Below, one piece after another: positions 17,401 through 25,365 of a stretch of DNA of 64,000 nucleotides; position 1 is the first letter of the stretch; each line of letters begins with the position of its first letter. The stretch is from positions 62,001 through 126,000 of the forward strand of contig CASYFC010000004.1 in NCBI GenBank assembly GCA_949482135.1, written 5' to 3'. The translations under genes were made by a program, and so were the position numbers. Under the pieces are notes generated by a model. It was not told where the DNA came from. It saw only the letters and a program-made list of their open reading frames with translations, and did no database searches. The DNA is from an uncultured Clostridia bacterium (lineage in GTDB: Bacteria; Bacillota; Clostridia; TANB77; CAG-508).

Positions 17401-19551
17401 CCATACCCATTCATATTTTCCATCTACTTCTTCTCTACTTGCTTTTGCTATTACTTCTACATCATCATATCCATCTACATGAATTGTGAAATAGAATTGT
17501 AAAGCTTTAATTTCTTCTTCAGATAAATAATCTGAATTTTCTAATCTTTTAATTATTTCAATTGAAGCTTGTTCTTCAAGATGTTTGTTTACAGCTTTAA
17601 CTTCAACTGTAGTATCTTTTGATAATACACCAGCTGATGGTTTTACTGATACAAGCTCTGCGCCTTGTGGAACTTCAATTTCTTCTACTGTATATACTGG
17701 TGCTTCTTCATCATACCAAGTAAATTCATTTGATGTCCATGGATTTCCATTTTCACCTTCTAAAACTGCTGTTACTTCTGGATATAATTCAAGTGTTTTA
17801 TTCTCATATGTTTGACCATCATAATCAAATGTACCACTTACTGTTACTTTAAATTTGAATGGTTTACCAACAAAAGAGAATTTTGAAGAATCTAATGTTG
17901 ATTTCTGGATTTCCTTAGTAATTTGAAGTTTTCCTGTATTTATATCTGTTGGCTCATTTATTGCTTTAACAATAATTGGTTCTTTACTATCTAAAGATCC
18001 TGCATTATTTTCTATACTTACAAGTTTATATCCATCTGTTGGAATTTCTTCTACTGTATATACTGGTGCTTCGCTATCTGCCATCCAATAATATGTTTGT
18101 GATGTTACAGATTTATTTGCTCTTGCTCTTAATTTATCACTTCCTGAATTAATTGCTCCTGTAACTTCTATTTTGAAATCAAAGAAATCATTTGTTTCAA
18201 CTGTTTTACCATCTTTTTGGACTTCTTTTATAATTTTAATGCTTTTAGATTTTATATCAATAGATCTATCTATCTCTGTATATTGATACCATCTAGCTCC
18301 ATTTAAACCTAATGCTAATTTTTGTGAATCGAATTCTTCTAAATCTGTTAATTCTAACCAATAAGTTGTATTTACAACCTCTCCGTCTTCATCTTCATTA
18401 TCTTTTGAATCTTCTTCCCAAGTTGCTATAAAGTATTTACCTTGTAATTTATCGTATTCACCAGCTGCATTCATATATCTAAAATGTGTTTTAATATTTG
18501 TTATTTGTGTAGCTCCATCTATATAGTTAAGTTTAATATAGAATTTTTCACCAGATTTTGGGAATTCATAATCTATATCATCAGCTCTAACTGTTTCTTC
18601 ACAAATGATTTCCCATTCTGTTCCTAAAATTAATGGATCATCTGAAGCATCTGTATATAGTTCCATTCCTGTAATTCCAGCAAATTGAACTTGTTCTCTA
18701 TCTCCAAATTGAATTGTTTCACCAACATAATCTATTGCAAATGGTCCTACTGTATATGCTTGTAATGTTTGATCATACATTACTGTTGGTTTTGCACATT
18801 CTCCCTCATAATTCCATTCTGGTTTGTATTCAATATCAAATGCATTTGGAACTTCATATTCTTCACCTGTATCAATGTCTGTAAATTTAGCTGTTGTATA
18901 TTTACAATCTGACTCTTTTAATTGTGAAGAAGATGTATTTTCCCAAATTTGTTTAATATAATCTTCAAAAGCTCTTGCTTCTAAGCTAAGTGCATTTACT
19001 GCAACTTCATCACTTTTTCCTTCACTACCAGCTTCTGTTTTCCACCATGCTAATTGGCATTCATTATATTCTCCCATTCCGTCAACTTTTATCATTTCTG
19101 ATAAAATGTATGCTTCTTCAGGAGTTGCTTTATGATGAGCTTCTAGTTTATAGTTACCTATTGTTTTATGTGTATAAGGTCCATCAAATGGTGACCCATC
19201 GCTTGTTGTTGTAGTTCCTATTTTTGTTCCTATATCACTCATTGTTAAATATGGATATGAATATGTTACTCCATTAGCTGTAAATTCTGTTTGACTTATA
19301 CTAGGTAATGCTGTACCCTTTTGGCAACAGAATACATCATAATAATCATTTAAATCTGAATATGGTATATAAGTACCATCTGGATAATTGTGTATATGTT
19401 CTGATTTTATAATAAATTTTCCATACACTATACTATCTTCTGTTTGCTCATTTAGTTCTTGTGCTAATACATTACAAGCAAGTAAAGCGCTTAATATCAT
19501 TAGTATAATTATAAATAATTTTGAAATCTTATTTTTTAAATTAACTTTCAT
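11464..19551 (-). CDS. Giant surface adhesin B2: thioester-like domain, eight Cna-B-like domains, SdrD-B-like domains, C-terminal anchor
   Basis: A 2695-residue exported protein. Residues 1-31 look like a signal peptide. An N-terminal Cys (FCCQKG, residues 74-79) and a later Gln (CQLAWW, Gln166) match the two sequence blocks of Gram-positive thioester domains, which can bind host surfaces covalently. From about residue 430 to 1390 there are eight tandem units of about 120 aa. Each has a Lys near its first strand (for example GKLQITKEI), a Glu (YTVEEI) and an Asn in the last strand (VKAVN), the triad used by Cna-B domains for internal isopeptide bonds. SdrD-B-like segments (FEMAGTVWND near 1395, SGYAWEDKPEK near 1940) contain Asp/Asn-rich loops. 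A membrane segment and KKTVLK end the protein; TFTPPTGL lies just outside the membrane. The start at 19551 follows AAAGGAGGTGTTTAAT. The function as an adhesin is inferred. Confidence 0.85.
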   Translation of the reverse strand: MKVNLKNKISKLFIIILMILSALLACNVLAQELNEQTEDSIVYGKFIIKSEHIHNYPDGTYIPYSDLNDYYDVFCCQKGTALPSISQTEFTANGVTYSYPYLTMSDIGTKIGTTTTSDGSPFDGPYTHKTIGNYKLEAHHKATPEEAYILSEMIKVDGMGEYNECQLAWWKTEAGSEGKSDEVAVNALSLEARAFEDYIKQIWENTSSSQLKESDCKYTTAKFTDIDTGEEYEVPNAFDIEYKPEWNYEGECAKPTVMYDQTLQAYTVGPFAIDYVGETIQFGDREQVQFAGITGMELYTDASDDPLILGTEWEIICEETVRADDIDYEFPKSGEKFYIKLNYIDGATQITNIKTHFRYMNAAGEYDKLQGKYFIATWEEDSKDNEDEDGEVVNTTYWLELTDLEEFDSQKLALGLNGARWYQYTEIDRSIDIKSKSIKIIKEVQKDGKTVETNDFFDFKIEVTGAINSGSDKLRARANKSVTSQTYYWMADSEAPVYTVEEIPTDGYKLVSIENNAGSLDSKEPIIVKAINEPTDINTGKLQITKEIQKSTLDSSKFSFVGKPFKFKVTVSGTFDYDGQTYENKTLELYPEVTAVLEGENGNPWTSNEFTWYDEEAPVYTVEEIEVPQGAELVSVKPSAGVLSKDTTVEVKAVNKHLEEQASIEIIKRLENSDYLSEEEIKALQFYFTIHVDGYDDVEVIAKASREEVDGKYEWVWRGDKAPNYTWLYGNALAYTITEHDNPKGTSLVSASSDSGEVTLGGSTVSGTLVANKDKKFIIKNTLVNRYDYESNKGKLELTKVINDSERLKNRDYSFIVTLAGKFRFEGESEELLKTERVIQFTNDSYVEIVKGEIKPGTYVNIHIDGGLTNTWSTDALGKGQIEWYGDNTPVYTVEEDLSGSRGEYVKYNTVTPSAGNLAKNETVKVKAENYGDEERKIPGRIKIIKTLENAEKYDANYINSLVFKFKVEVNGYDPYTVELKAERVADKFVWEYVSNDFYWKEGETAPTYTIEEIDLPEGTEFVSAKGPDGSSVSGTKITGTLIPSKNDDVLICTENSFINKLKQIHEGKIAIKKIVTHESLNGKEFKFTLKIKGTFTYNGEEIVNGEKVVEDISITGGNIWSSDTIKWDGENAPQYSVTEAESEIAKLINVVNGSGTVSDNTVNVTFINEPIQLSGRLKIHKTIKDQPANSNDKFTFKITVGDEKPFEVAIKADETYVSEAYTWFATEEAPKYTVEEVNLPKGAKFVSLSNETGSLVKDETIAIEAVNQYDVHRGKFILEKVVVEDKANPEELPTFQFKVSVTGEFALSGDESTTCTVWEENPSITGNGTYESPEFVWYGDEPPVVHVEELDIEGGSWKLLGISNNDAALFEDETLKIVATNQFNPGIIIDLTFEMAGTVWNDTPLTNDKNMEGSTPNGKLDNGESGVKGIEVYIYKAGTDELATIYADSSKNEIEQPLITSGDGKWNAPRVPVLKDGTYDVKFVYDGQTYKPTTPLVTGSAESFKGSSNTGTSGRAAWLNDSMADDVNREEVNNRLKEIKGNSPIDGAGNTVGKAVGSDGSEANILYEKSSGENESRIASKVITVDKNGKVFDLYKTEARTSQVGLTYPFDQRMHLESFDIIPSELGVNYRYVYSATYPYTLHINLGLVKREIADVDAIKDLVEAKVVVNERLLTYKFNKLADVGKDVLTREAYLNGTDGNNNMEYQLGFYKTDYYYRAEIYKASQAYDYMQNFYKSIGQTLDATNLEVYLKYRISVYNESPSYQVTINEIADYYDSTFGEPIKEEVKKYVQTIDGKETNSSELETVAKASYVEPSGAQVNWNVKETGINGSDGISYNKMTTDALKDMKLASGEKAEMFVYFKVQPTTVEGITNTIELASKSNVVEISNYSTYNGDGSIAGKIDTDSAPDNVNIRDYNEKAYYEDDTDSAPILQLKLYTENAERSISGYAWEDKPEKNEDTNTVTGNGLYDEGDEALIGGLTTELVEKIKVPSDGGYAEYDFLWPTNENLACLGGRTVEDLTGFDSITETSREVGDGEGSKVGSYEFTGIPVGNYIVRFMYGNDKSELDDTFGVTGDPVALNADSSKFASDENILVANYDEDIYKTTAAVYNGQDFKSTLYQVKNSEEKTEWHNLKDYTDYNTDSDFVENEARRLESMANTTIITNVNGTVLATANNYSTLEGNDPANYDASANHAELYKNTYMIADSGKINFNLENIQINSENSAIKNYEIETVEKANEDGSIKVIAYERANAYEVNDVAFGLIRRAETNIVLDKEIKTIKLTTNDNRVIFDAEYDIDYKVESLSARELADKVIVADLGRGLFRNKYLVADVKLSQVNSIGTDVMQALDKAENKLTNDEQFGSGTQNFRFINVDDTILQGTTIEIGYQLTALNVGETDTVSPRLANIATEEILDDDGNVLSTASKIKMLAQEVENERKTFSSNPQDVKTLDLGKYIGRAFYTGDTSSDEIVTTRVRQVVDYVDTDGTFAASDNNTTDHSWRNTSINELLGDGYESERLIETSLLVEHDSADKNGIKYITDQRNNIVLSIDNYDTTDELNNSGFEKTLYPYAIANSDDTRDYKSSIDLTITKTVSATDDADNLAYDNIAEIVKFENVAARRDEATIPGNANPGVEQFSEALQERDQSATELVTFTPPTGLEVQTGMTMQILIITVIALGVLAIGIVIIKKTVLK

Positions 19552-19552
19552 A

Positions 19553-22500
19553 TTAAACACCTCCTTTTCTTTTTGATAGCACAATCTTGTTATATGCTAT
19601 AAATATAACTATGCTTCCTAATAATATTGTTGTTATTATTACTGAAGTATAGATAAATACTTCTCCAGTCTTTATTAATATAGCAGTATCTGCAAAACTT
19701 AAATCATTTTCCTTTTGAGCTTTATTTCCAGGTGTTGAGTTACAGTCTGAGATACCATAAATGTTATAGTCTTCATATATTTCTGCTATGTTATGAACAA
19801 GACCTGTATTGTCTTCTGTCATTTGTTTTGTTAATACTAATTTAATTGTTCTTGATTCATTAGATTTTAACTCTGTTTCAGATAATCCTGTATAGTAAAG
19901 ATTTCCATCTGTACCTGTATACCATCCTTGGTTATCTTTTAATGATGAGTTAAATGTCATTCCTTCTGGAACATAATCTATAATCTTTTTAGCATATCCT
20001 GCAACATCTCCAACATTTGAAACTGTCATTGTGTATTCGATATATGCTATTGAACCACTTACATATTTTGAAGCAATTTCAGATTTTGCTAATTTTACAT
20101 TATCAAATTCTGAATGTGTTGTTCTATTTGCTCCATCTTGTATTGTAACTTTTGATACTGTTTTATCTAATTTTAGATCAAATGTATCTGCTAATACTAA
20201 ACCTATATCTATATTAGATACACTACCATTAGATATTGTTATAACATCTGTGATAGCTGCATTTCTTGATCTACCATCTTGTTCAACTTTAGTTGTTAAT
20301 GCATCTGAGTTAACACCTGTTGCAACTCCATCTTTATTGTAAGCTGTAACAGTATATTTTACTGTATCGTAATCGAATATTATTAAATAGTTTCCATTGC
20401 TGATACCTGCAAAACTATATGCTCCTAAACTATCTGTTGTTGCAGATTTTTGGATAACACCAGTTTCGCTATTAACTAATTTAGCTGATATTCCAGATAA
20501 TAGTTCTTCACCATCGTCTCTTGTACCATTTTCATTAGAATCAAGCCATGCAATACCTGTAATTTTATATGTTTTATCTATGTTTGATTGTGTTGCTTGA
20601 TTTGGTGTTGTTGTTGCAGTTGTTTGTCCTGATGCTAATATATTTTTATATTCTTCGTTTGATTCAATTATATGTGTAATTGAATTTGTTTGTGTTTCTT
20701 CCATTGTGCTAGAAGATAATGTTGCATAATTTGTAACTGTTTTTTCTTCAGCACCATTTAAACTTGAAGCAAGCATTTTCACATTTGCTACTAATTCTTT
20801 TCCAGGTTCTATATCTGTTCTTACAACAGCTTCTGAACTTGAAGATACTTTTCTATCTACTGGAATTCCATTTGCTATATAAGATACTTTTTGAACTTTT
20901 AAACCTTCTGGTATTTGATCTGTTAAAACTACATCTTTAGCAATAGCATCTCCATCATTTCTTACTGTAAATGTATATGTTACTGCATCTCCTTCTTTTA
21001 AATATGTATCTGCTCTATCAGTTGTTTGAGATACTACTAAAACTGGACTTGCAATATTTAATAATAATTCATTTGATTCATATGTGTCTGTTCCATCTGC
21101 TTTAACTGTTGTTGTTGTTCCTACAGTTTTCTTTGTTGAATCATCTGATAAACCATTTGTTTTAGCAATTATATATAGTTGTCTTGATCTTCTACCTTCT
21201 AATTCATCAACTTTTAATGTAACTTTTCTACTTGATTCATCATATGTACCTTGAATTTCTTCATAAGATGTAACTCCATCTGCTTCATATCCAAGAACAT
21301 ATGCTTTTTCAAAAGTAAATTCTTGTGGTAATACTTTTTCTACTACTACATTTTTTAGTGTGTCTCTAGTTAAATTTTTAACTTTTATTGAAAGTTTTAA
21401 TTCTCTACCTGCTATATAAACAACTTCTTCATCTATGTCTGATCTATCTGCTTCTGTAATTTCAAACTCAGCAGATGTAACATTTACTGTTTGTACTTGA
21501 GCTTCAACAGCTGTTCCTAAATCTTTAGCAGTTGCTTTAGCAATAAAGTTTAATTTTCCATCTTTTGGAGCTACTTTTACTTTTAAAGCAACAGTAGCTT
21601 CTAAAGTTTCTTCTCTTTCTAAAGAAGGAACTGCTACTTTTAATACATTATTTTCAACATTTACTTCTGCATTTTCTTTTTTAGTTTCATGTGAAATGTA
21701 TTCAACCTCATTTGGTAATGGTAGTTCTATAACAACATTATCAGCTCTATCACTACCTGTATTTTTAGCAACTAAATTAATTTGAATTTCTTCAAATTCT
21801 TTTACTGTTTCTCTATTAATTGTAGCTTCTACAGTAACTTCTGGTCCTGCACCTGTTGTTAAAGCAACTTTATCTGGAACAGTCTCTTCATCTGTTACAG
21901 CAACATCTGAATTATTTGTATAGTATGCTAAAAATGTTCCAACAAATTTTTCATTATGAGTTAAGTTTGCTGGTATTTCATAATTGTATGTAAATCTTAG
22001 AACTTCTGCATCTTCCATTTCATATTTATCGTCTACTGGAACTATTAAATATGATTTCATATTTTCTAAGCTTTCTGGTTCTAAAACCCAACCATTTTCT
22101 TCATTATCTAAATCTTTTGTAGCTTCACCATTTTCTGAATAATAAACTTTAAATTCTGTTTTATTGTGTTCATCAGAAATAATTCCGCTAACTAATTTTG
22201 TATCTAATGTTGTTCCTAAATCATCTTGTGTAGCAATATCTTTAACACCTTTAAAAGGTATTCTACCTAGCACTGCTAAGTTTGAAACTTTATTTCCATT
22301 GTTATTCATTACAACAACTTCCATTGTTGCATTTTTTGCTTCTGCATAAATATCAATTATATCTTCTTTTTCACCTTGTCTTACTGATGTAAGTGTTGTT
22401 CCTACATTATCATAATTAAATATACTGTTAACAGCAACTAATCCTGTAGGTGCTGAATATGCAATTGCAGTTTCAGTAGTTCCATTATCTGTATAACTTG

Positions 22501-24844
22501 TTGCTTCATTGTTTGTATAGTTTAATTTAATACTTTCTGATTTTGCAGGTGTGAATAGATTAACTTTTAAGTTTGCATTAATTACTATATTAGTACCATT
22601 TGTTAAAACACCTGAGTTAATTCCTTCTTGAACTCCATCTACTGTAATTCTTATTATTCTACCATCAATTAATTCTGCTGATGATATTTCTAATCCTTCA
22701 CCATATAACATACTTACATTTGTTACTTCTACTGTTTCAATAGATTCTGGTAAAGTAACTTCATAAACTGAGTGTCCAAAAACATCTGATGTATCCATAG
22801 CGTTATTTAATTCAAGTCTTATTTCTACATCTGAGTTTACAGCTAATGTTGATAAATTATCTCTATCTAAAACTAAGTTTACTTTTGATGTTGTATCTTT
22901 TAAATTTACATTTGATTCTTTACTAGCAACATCTACTCTATTTTCTACATAATTATAATCTGCTCTTATTACTGATGTTGTATTTAATGATGCTACATTT
23001 GCTAATGTAGCTTTATCTAATGTAGAATTTTTAATTGCTTTAACATTATTGATTATTAAGTTTCCTTCTGCAATTGGTTTAGAAATCTCATAACTTAATC
23101 TTGAATATCTTTCTCCAAATCCTACTACTATAAATCCACTTTCATTAACTTCTGTTTCATTATTAATAATAGCTAATTCATTTCCATTTACATCAAGAAT
23201 TCTAATAAATCCTTGGTCACCTAATATTTTTGTGAAACCTTCTTTAGCTATAGAAATTTGTTTGTAATATAAATCATCAGTTGGAATTCTATTTCCTTCT
23301 TTATCTATATATGTATTTTCTATATCTTCTACATTTAATCCGTTTATTATATCTGGATAAGAAACGTTTACTATAGTATTAGATTTTAATTCTGCTTCAT
23401 ATTTTTCACTATTATTATAGTTTGCATATGCATAAGCTTTAGAAACATCTCCTGTTTCTGTTTCTATATATAAAGATACTATATCTCCTGTTTGACCTTC
23501 TAATGAAAATTCATAATTATTATTATTTGTTACTATATTTATAAATTCATCTTGTTCAACACCGCTAAATGTTGTCATTCTAGCTTCTATGTTTGAATAA
23601 ACCATTGTAGAACCTTCTACAGCTTCTACATCATTATAAGTATAAGTAATTAAATATTCATCAATACCTGTTCCATTGTAGAATCTCTCTTCTTCTACAA
23701 CTTCCTTATCAGCTTCTTTTAAGTATTCATCTTCATATTCATTAACTGTAACAAGTTGTTTTTGATTACTTACATTGATTACTAATTTATTTTCATCTTG
23801 ATTATAGTACCAGTTGTTTTCATTAAATGTAATTGTTTCTGGAGTTTGTCCGTTTGTTCCCATAGTGCTATTTGCAACTACAGTTACATTTGATGGTCTA
23901 GTATTTAAAAATTCTGGTACATCTATAATTACATTAGATTCTTTAACTGGTAATGTGTTTCTACTACTTGAATTATCTACTTTAACTGATGTTTGTACTA
24001 TAATTCCTTTTTCATAATCTATATATTTTTCAATTGATGATTCTACCCTTACTTCTCTTTCATCTTTCCAAGAAACTCTTAATGTATATTCTCTTGAAAC
24101 TTCATTTTCTTCACCATCATCATCAACATATATACCTGAAAATTTAACTAAACAATCATTTGAGAATTTCTTTTCATTCACAAATGATTCATTTTTATAT
24201 TTAATTGGTAAATCAATTTTTAATTCACTGTTTGAAGATATTTGATATAAATTTACAACATTATCTTCAATACTTTGAACTCCTTCTGGAAGAACTGGTT
24301 GTTCTTCTGTTTCTGGTTCTGCTGGTTCGTTTACTTGTTCAGATTCTTCTGAGAAAGTATCAGACAATGGATTTGAAAATTCTTCTGATACCATTGCATC
24401 AAGAAGTTCACTTGACCCGTCATTTTCCTCTGTAGCTGACACCATTGAATCTAAAAGTGAATTTGAATTTTCTTCACTAGCAAATTCTTGCTCAACTTTT
24501 GCTTCATTACCTGCTAGTTCAAAATTTAATCCATTTCCTTCCTCTGTTTCAGCAATTTCAATTTTAGCATTTTTTAAATATCCACTATCTTTAACATTTA
24601 AATCCATGCTAATAGCCAATTCCTCGTTATTTACATCACTAATAACCGAAGTTTCTTTCTCTTCTTCGGTTCCAAAATAAGCTTCAAATTCGACATTTTT
24701 ATGTCCTGTATCTGATTTTACGCCAAATATTGTCTCTGCTAAACTTGATGCGAAGCTTTTAGTAACAAACGCAAAATTAGCAGAAGTTAGTGTAAATATT
24801 AGGATTATTGCTAACAATTTTTCTAGAATTTTGTTTTTACGCAT
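19553..24844 (-). CDS. Giant surface protein B1: DUF11-like repeats, SdrD-B-like domain, C-terminal membrane anchor
   Basis: A 1763-residue exported protein. Its signal peptide occupies about residues 1-33. An acidic, Ser-rich segment follows with short repeats of the form LLD(S/A)MV. A long array of beta-sandwich regions of the DUF11 (conserved repeat) type comes next, for example DAVTYTFTVRNDGDAIAKDV. Near the C-terminus an SdrD-B-like domain has a calcium-loop-like WLDSNENGTRDDGEE; it is followed by a last DUF11-like unit, one membrane segment and a short basic tail. The ATG at 24844 is used because GGGAGGAATT is correctly placed; an upstream GTG overlaps that site. The stop is one base before the start of B2, whose ribosome binding site lies within the final KGGV codons, so the two are translationally coupled. 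It is a clear paralogue of the gene at 34205-40132. Confidence 0.85.
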   Translation of the reverse strand: MRKNKILEKLLAIILIFTLTSANFAFVTKSFASSLAETIFGVKSDTGHKNVEFEAYFGTEEEKETSVISDVNNEELAISMDLNVKDSGYLKNAKIEIAETEEGNGLNFELAGNEAKVEQEFASEENSNSLLDSMVSATEENDGSSELLDAMVSEEFSNPLSDTFSEESEQVNEPAEPETEEQPVLPEGVQSIEDNVVNLYQISSNSELKIDLPIKYKNESFVNEKKFSNDCLVKFSGIYVDDDGEENEVSREYTLRVSWKDEREVRVESSIEKYIDYEKGIIVQTSVKVDNSSSRNTLPVKESNVIIDVPEFLNTRPSNVTVVANSTMGTNGQTPETITFNENNWYYNQDENKLVINVSNQKQLVTVNEYEDEYLKEADKEVVEEERFYNGTGIDEYLITYTYNDVEAVEGSTMVYSNIEARMTTFSGVEQDEFINIVTNNNNYEFSLEGQTGDIVSLYIETETGDVSKAYAYANYNNSEKYEAELKSNTIVNVSYPDIINGLNVEDIENTYIDKEGNRIPTDDLYYKQISIAKEGFTKILGDQGFIRILDVNGNELAIINNETEVNESGFIVVGFGERYSRLSYEISKPIAEGNLIINNVKAIKNSTLDKATLANVASLNTTSVIRADYNYVENRVDVASKESNVNLKDTTSKVNLVLDRDNLSTLAVNSDVEIRLELNNAMDTSDVFGHSVYEVTLPESIETVEVTNVSMLYGEGLEISSAELIDGRIIRITVDGVQEGINSGVLTNGTNIVINANLKVNLFTPAKSESIKLNYTNNEATSYTDNGTTETAIAYSAPTGLVAVNSIFNYDNVGTTLTSVRQGEKEDIIDIYAEAKNATMEVVVMNNNGNKVSNLAVLGRIPFKGVKDIATQDDLGTTLDTKLVSGIISDEHNKTEFKVYYSENGEATKDLDNEENGWVLEPESLENMKSYLIVPVDDKYEMEDAEVLRFTYNYEIPANLTHNEKFVGTFLAYYTNNSDVAVTDEETVPDKVALTTGAGPEVTVEATINRETVKEFEEIQINLVAKNTGSDRADNVVIELPLPNEVEYISHETKKENAEVNVENNVLKVAVPSLEREETLEATVALKVKVAPKDGKLNFIAKATAKDLGTAVEAQVQTVNVTSAEFEITEADRSDIDEEVVYIAGRELKLSIKVKNLTRDTLKNVVVEKVLPQEFTFEKAYVLGYEADGVTSYEEIQGTYDESSRKVTLKVDELEGRRSRQLYIIAKTNGLSDDSTKKTVGTTTTVKADGTDTYESNELLLNIASPVLVVSQTTDRADTYLKEGDAVTYTFTVRNDGDAIAKDVVLTDQIPEGLKVQKVSYIANGIPVDRKVSSSSEAVVRTDIEPGKELVANVKMLASSLNGAEEKTVTNYATLSSSTMEETQTNSITHIIESNEEYKNILASGQTTATTTPNQATQSNIDKTYKITGIAWLDSNENGTRDDGEELLSGISAKLVNSETGVIQKSATTDSLGAYSFAGISNGNYLIIFDYDTVKYTVTAYNKDGVATGVNSDALTTKVEQDGRSRNAAITDVITISNGSVSNIDIGLVLADTFDLKLDKTVSKVTIQDGANRTTHSEFDNVKLAKSEIASKYVSGSIAYIEYTMTVSNVGDVAGYAKKIIDYVPEGMTFNSSLKDNQGWYTGTDGNLYYTGLSETELKSNESRTIKLVLTKQMTEDNTGLVHNIAEIYEDYNIYGISDCNSTPGNKAQKENDLSFADTAILIKTGEVFIYTSVIITTILLGSIVIFIAYNKIVLSKRKGGV

Positions 24845-24912
24845 AATCTTAATTCCTCCCACATAATAATAATTTTTGAGATAGTATCTAATATTACTAT
24901 TTTATTAGTATA

Positions 24913-24940
24913 ATTTTACTACTTTTTTATAAGTAGTCAA
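24913..24940 (-). promoter_or_regulatory. Proximal promoter of surface-protein operon B
   Basis: On the minus strand TTGACT (24935-24940), a 16-base spacer and TAAAAT (24913-24918), about 70 bases before the B1 start. The spacer contains an inverted repeat (ACTACTT/AAGTAGT) that could be an operator. Confidence 0.5.
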
Positions 24941-25095
24941 TAGTTAAAATTGCCTAAAATTCAAGTTTTTAAAGCTTTTTTGCTCCAAACTTTTACGGAA
25001 CTTCATTTTCAAAACTTTTTACTAAAAAAATATAAAGTTTTTATTACATTATATGTTTCAAAAACGTTGCTTTTAAAGGCAATCATACATCATTT

Positions 25096-25124
25096 ATTAT
25101 ACACTGTTATGTCAACTTTTTCAA
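25096..25124 (-). promoter_or_regulatory. Possible distal promoter of surface-protein operon B
   Basis: On the minus strand TTGAAA (25119-25124), a 17-base spacer and TATAAT (25096-25101). If used, the leader would be about 245 bases and would include the TTCCGTAAAAG motif and a following hairpin (AAGTTT/AAACTT). Confidence 0.45.
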
Positions 25125-25326
25125 GGTCTTTTAGGAACTTTTTGACATTTTTTCAAACTTTTTATCGACTTTTTTCTTCTTATTTAATAGTGTTTAACGC
25201 TTTTTTTGTCTAATTGTTAATTTTATGTGAAATTTTAATAATATCACCTCTATAATTATATTAATATTAAAATAAATAATTCCTAAACTTCTTATTTGCG
25301 TAATGCAGGAGCTATGCATATAAAAG

Positions 25327-25357
25327 AAGAGATGAAGACTATTCGTCTTCATCTCTT
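25327..25357 (-). terminator. Terminator of surface-protein operon A
   Basis: A perfect 13-base stem, AAGAGATGAAGAC (25327-25339) with GTCTTCATCTCTT (25345-25357) and a 5-base loop. It is followed on the minus strand by CTTTTA and sits 9 bases after the stop of the 2941-residue gene. Confidence 0.8.
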
Positions 25358-25365
25358 AATTTATC

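Larger units (their letters stand above)
24845..25365. other. Intergenic region between surface-protein operons A and B
   Basis: About 520 very T-rich bases without a credible gene. It holds the operon A terminator at its high end (25327-25357), two candidate minus-strand promoters and a TTCCGTAAAAG motif at about 24989-24999. A run of imperfect repeats of the kind AACTTTTT lies between about 25000 and 25175. A plus-strand frame at 24950-25213 has no ribosome binding site and is low-complexity, so I do not call it. Confidence 0.7.

Noticed and set aside
24950..25213. Plus-strand frame of 87 codons between the two surface operons
   Set aside because: TTG start without ribosome binding site, low-complexity Phe/Leu-rich product from T-rich DNA, and it overlaps the promoter signals of operon B.
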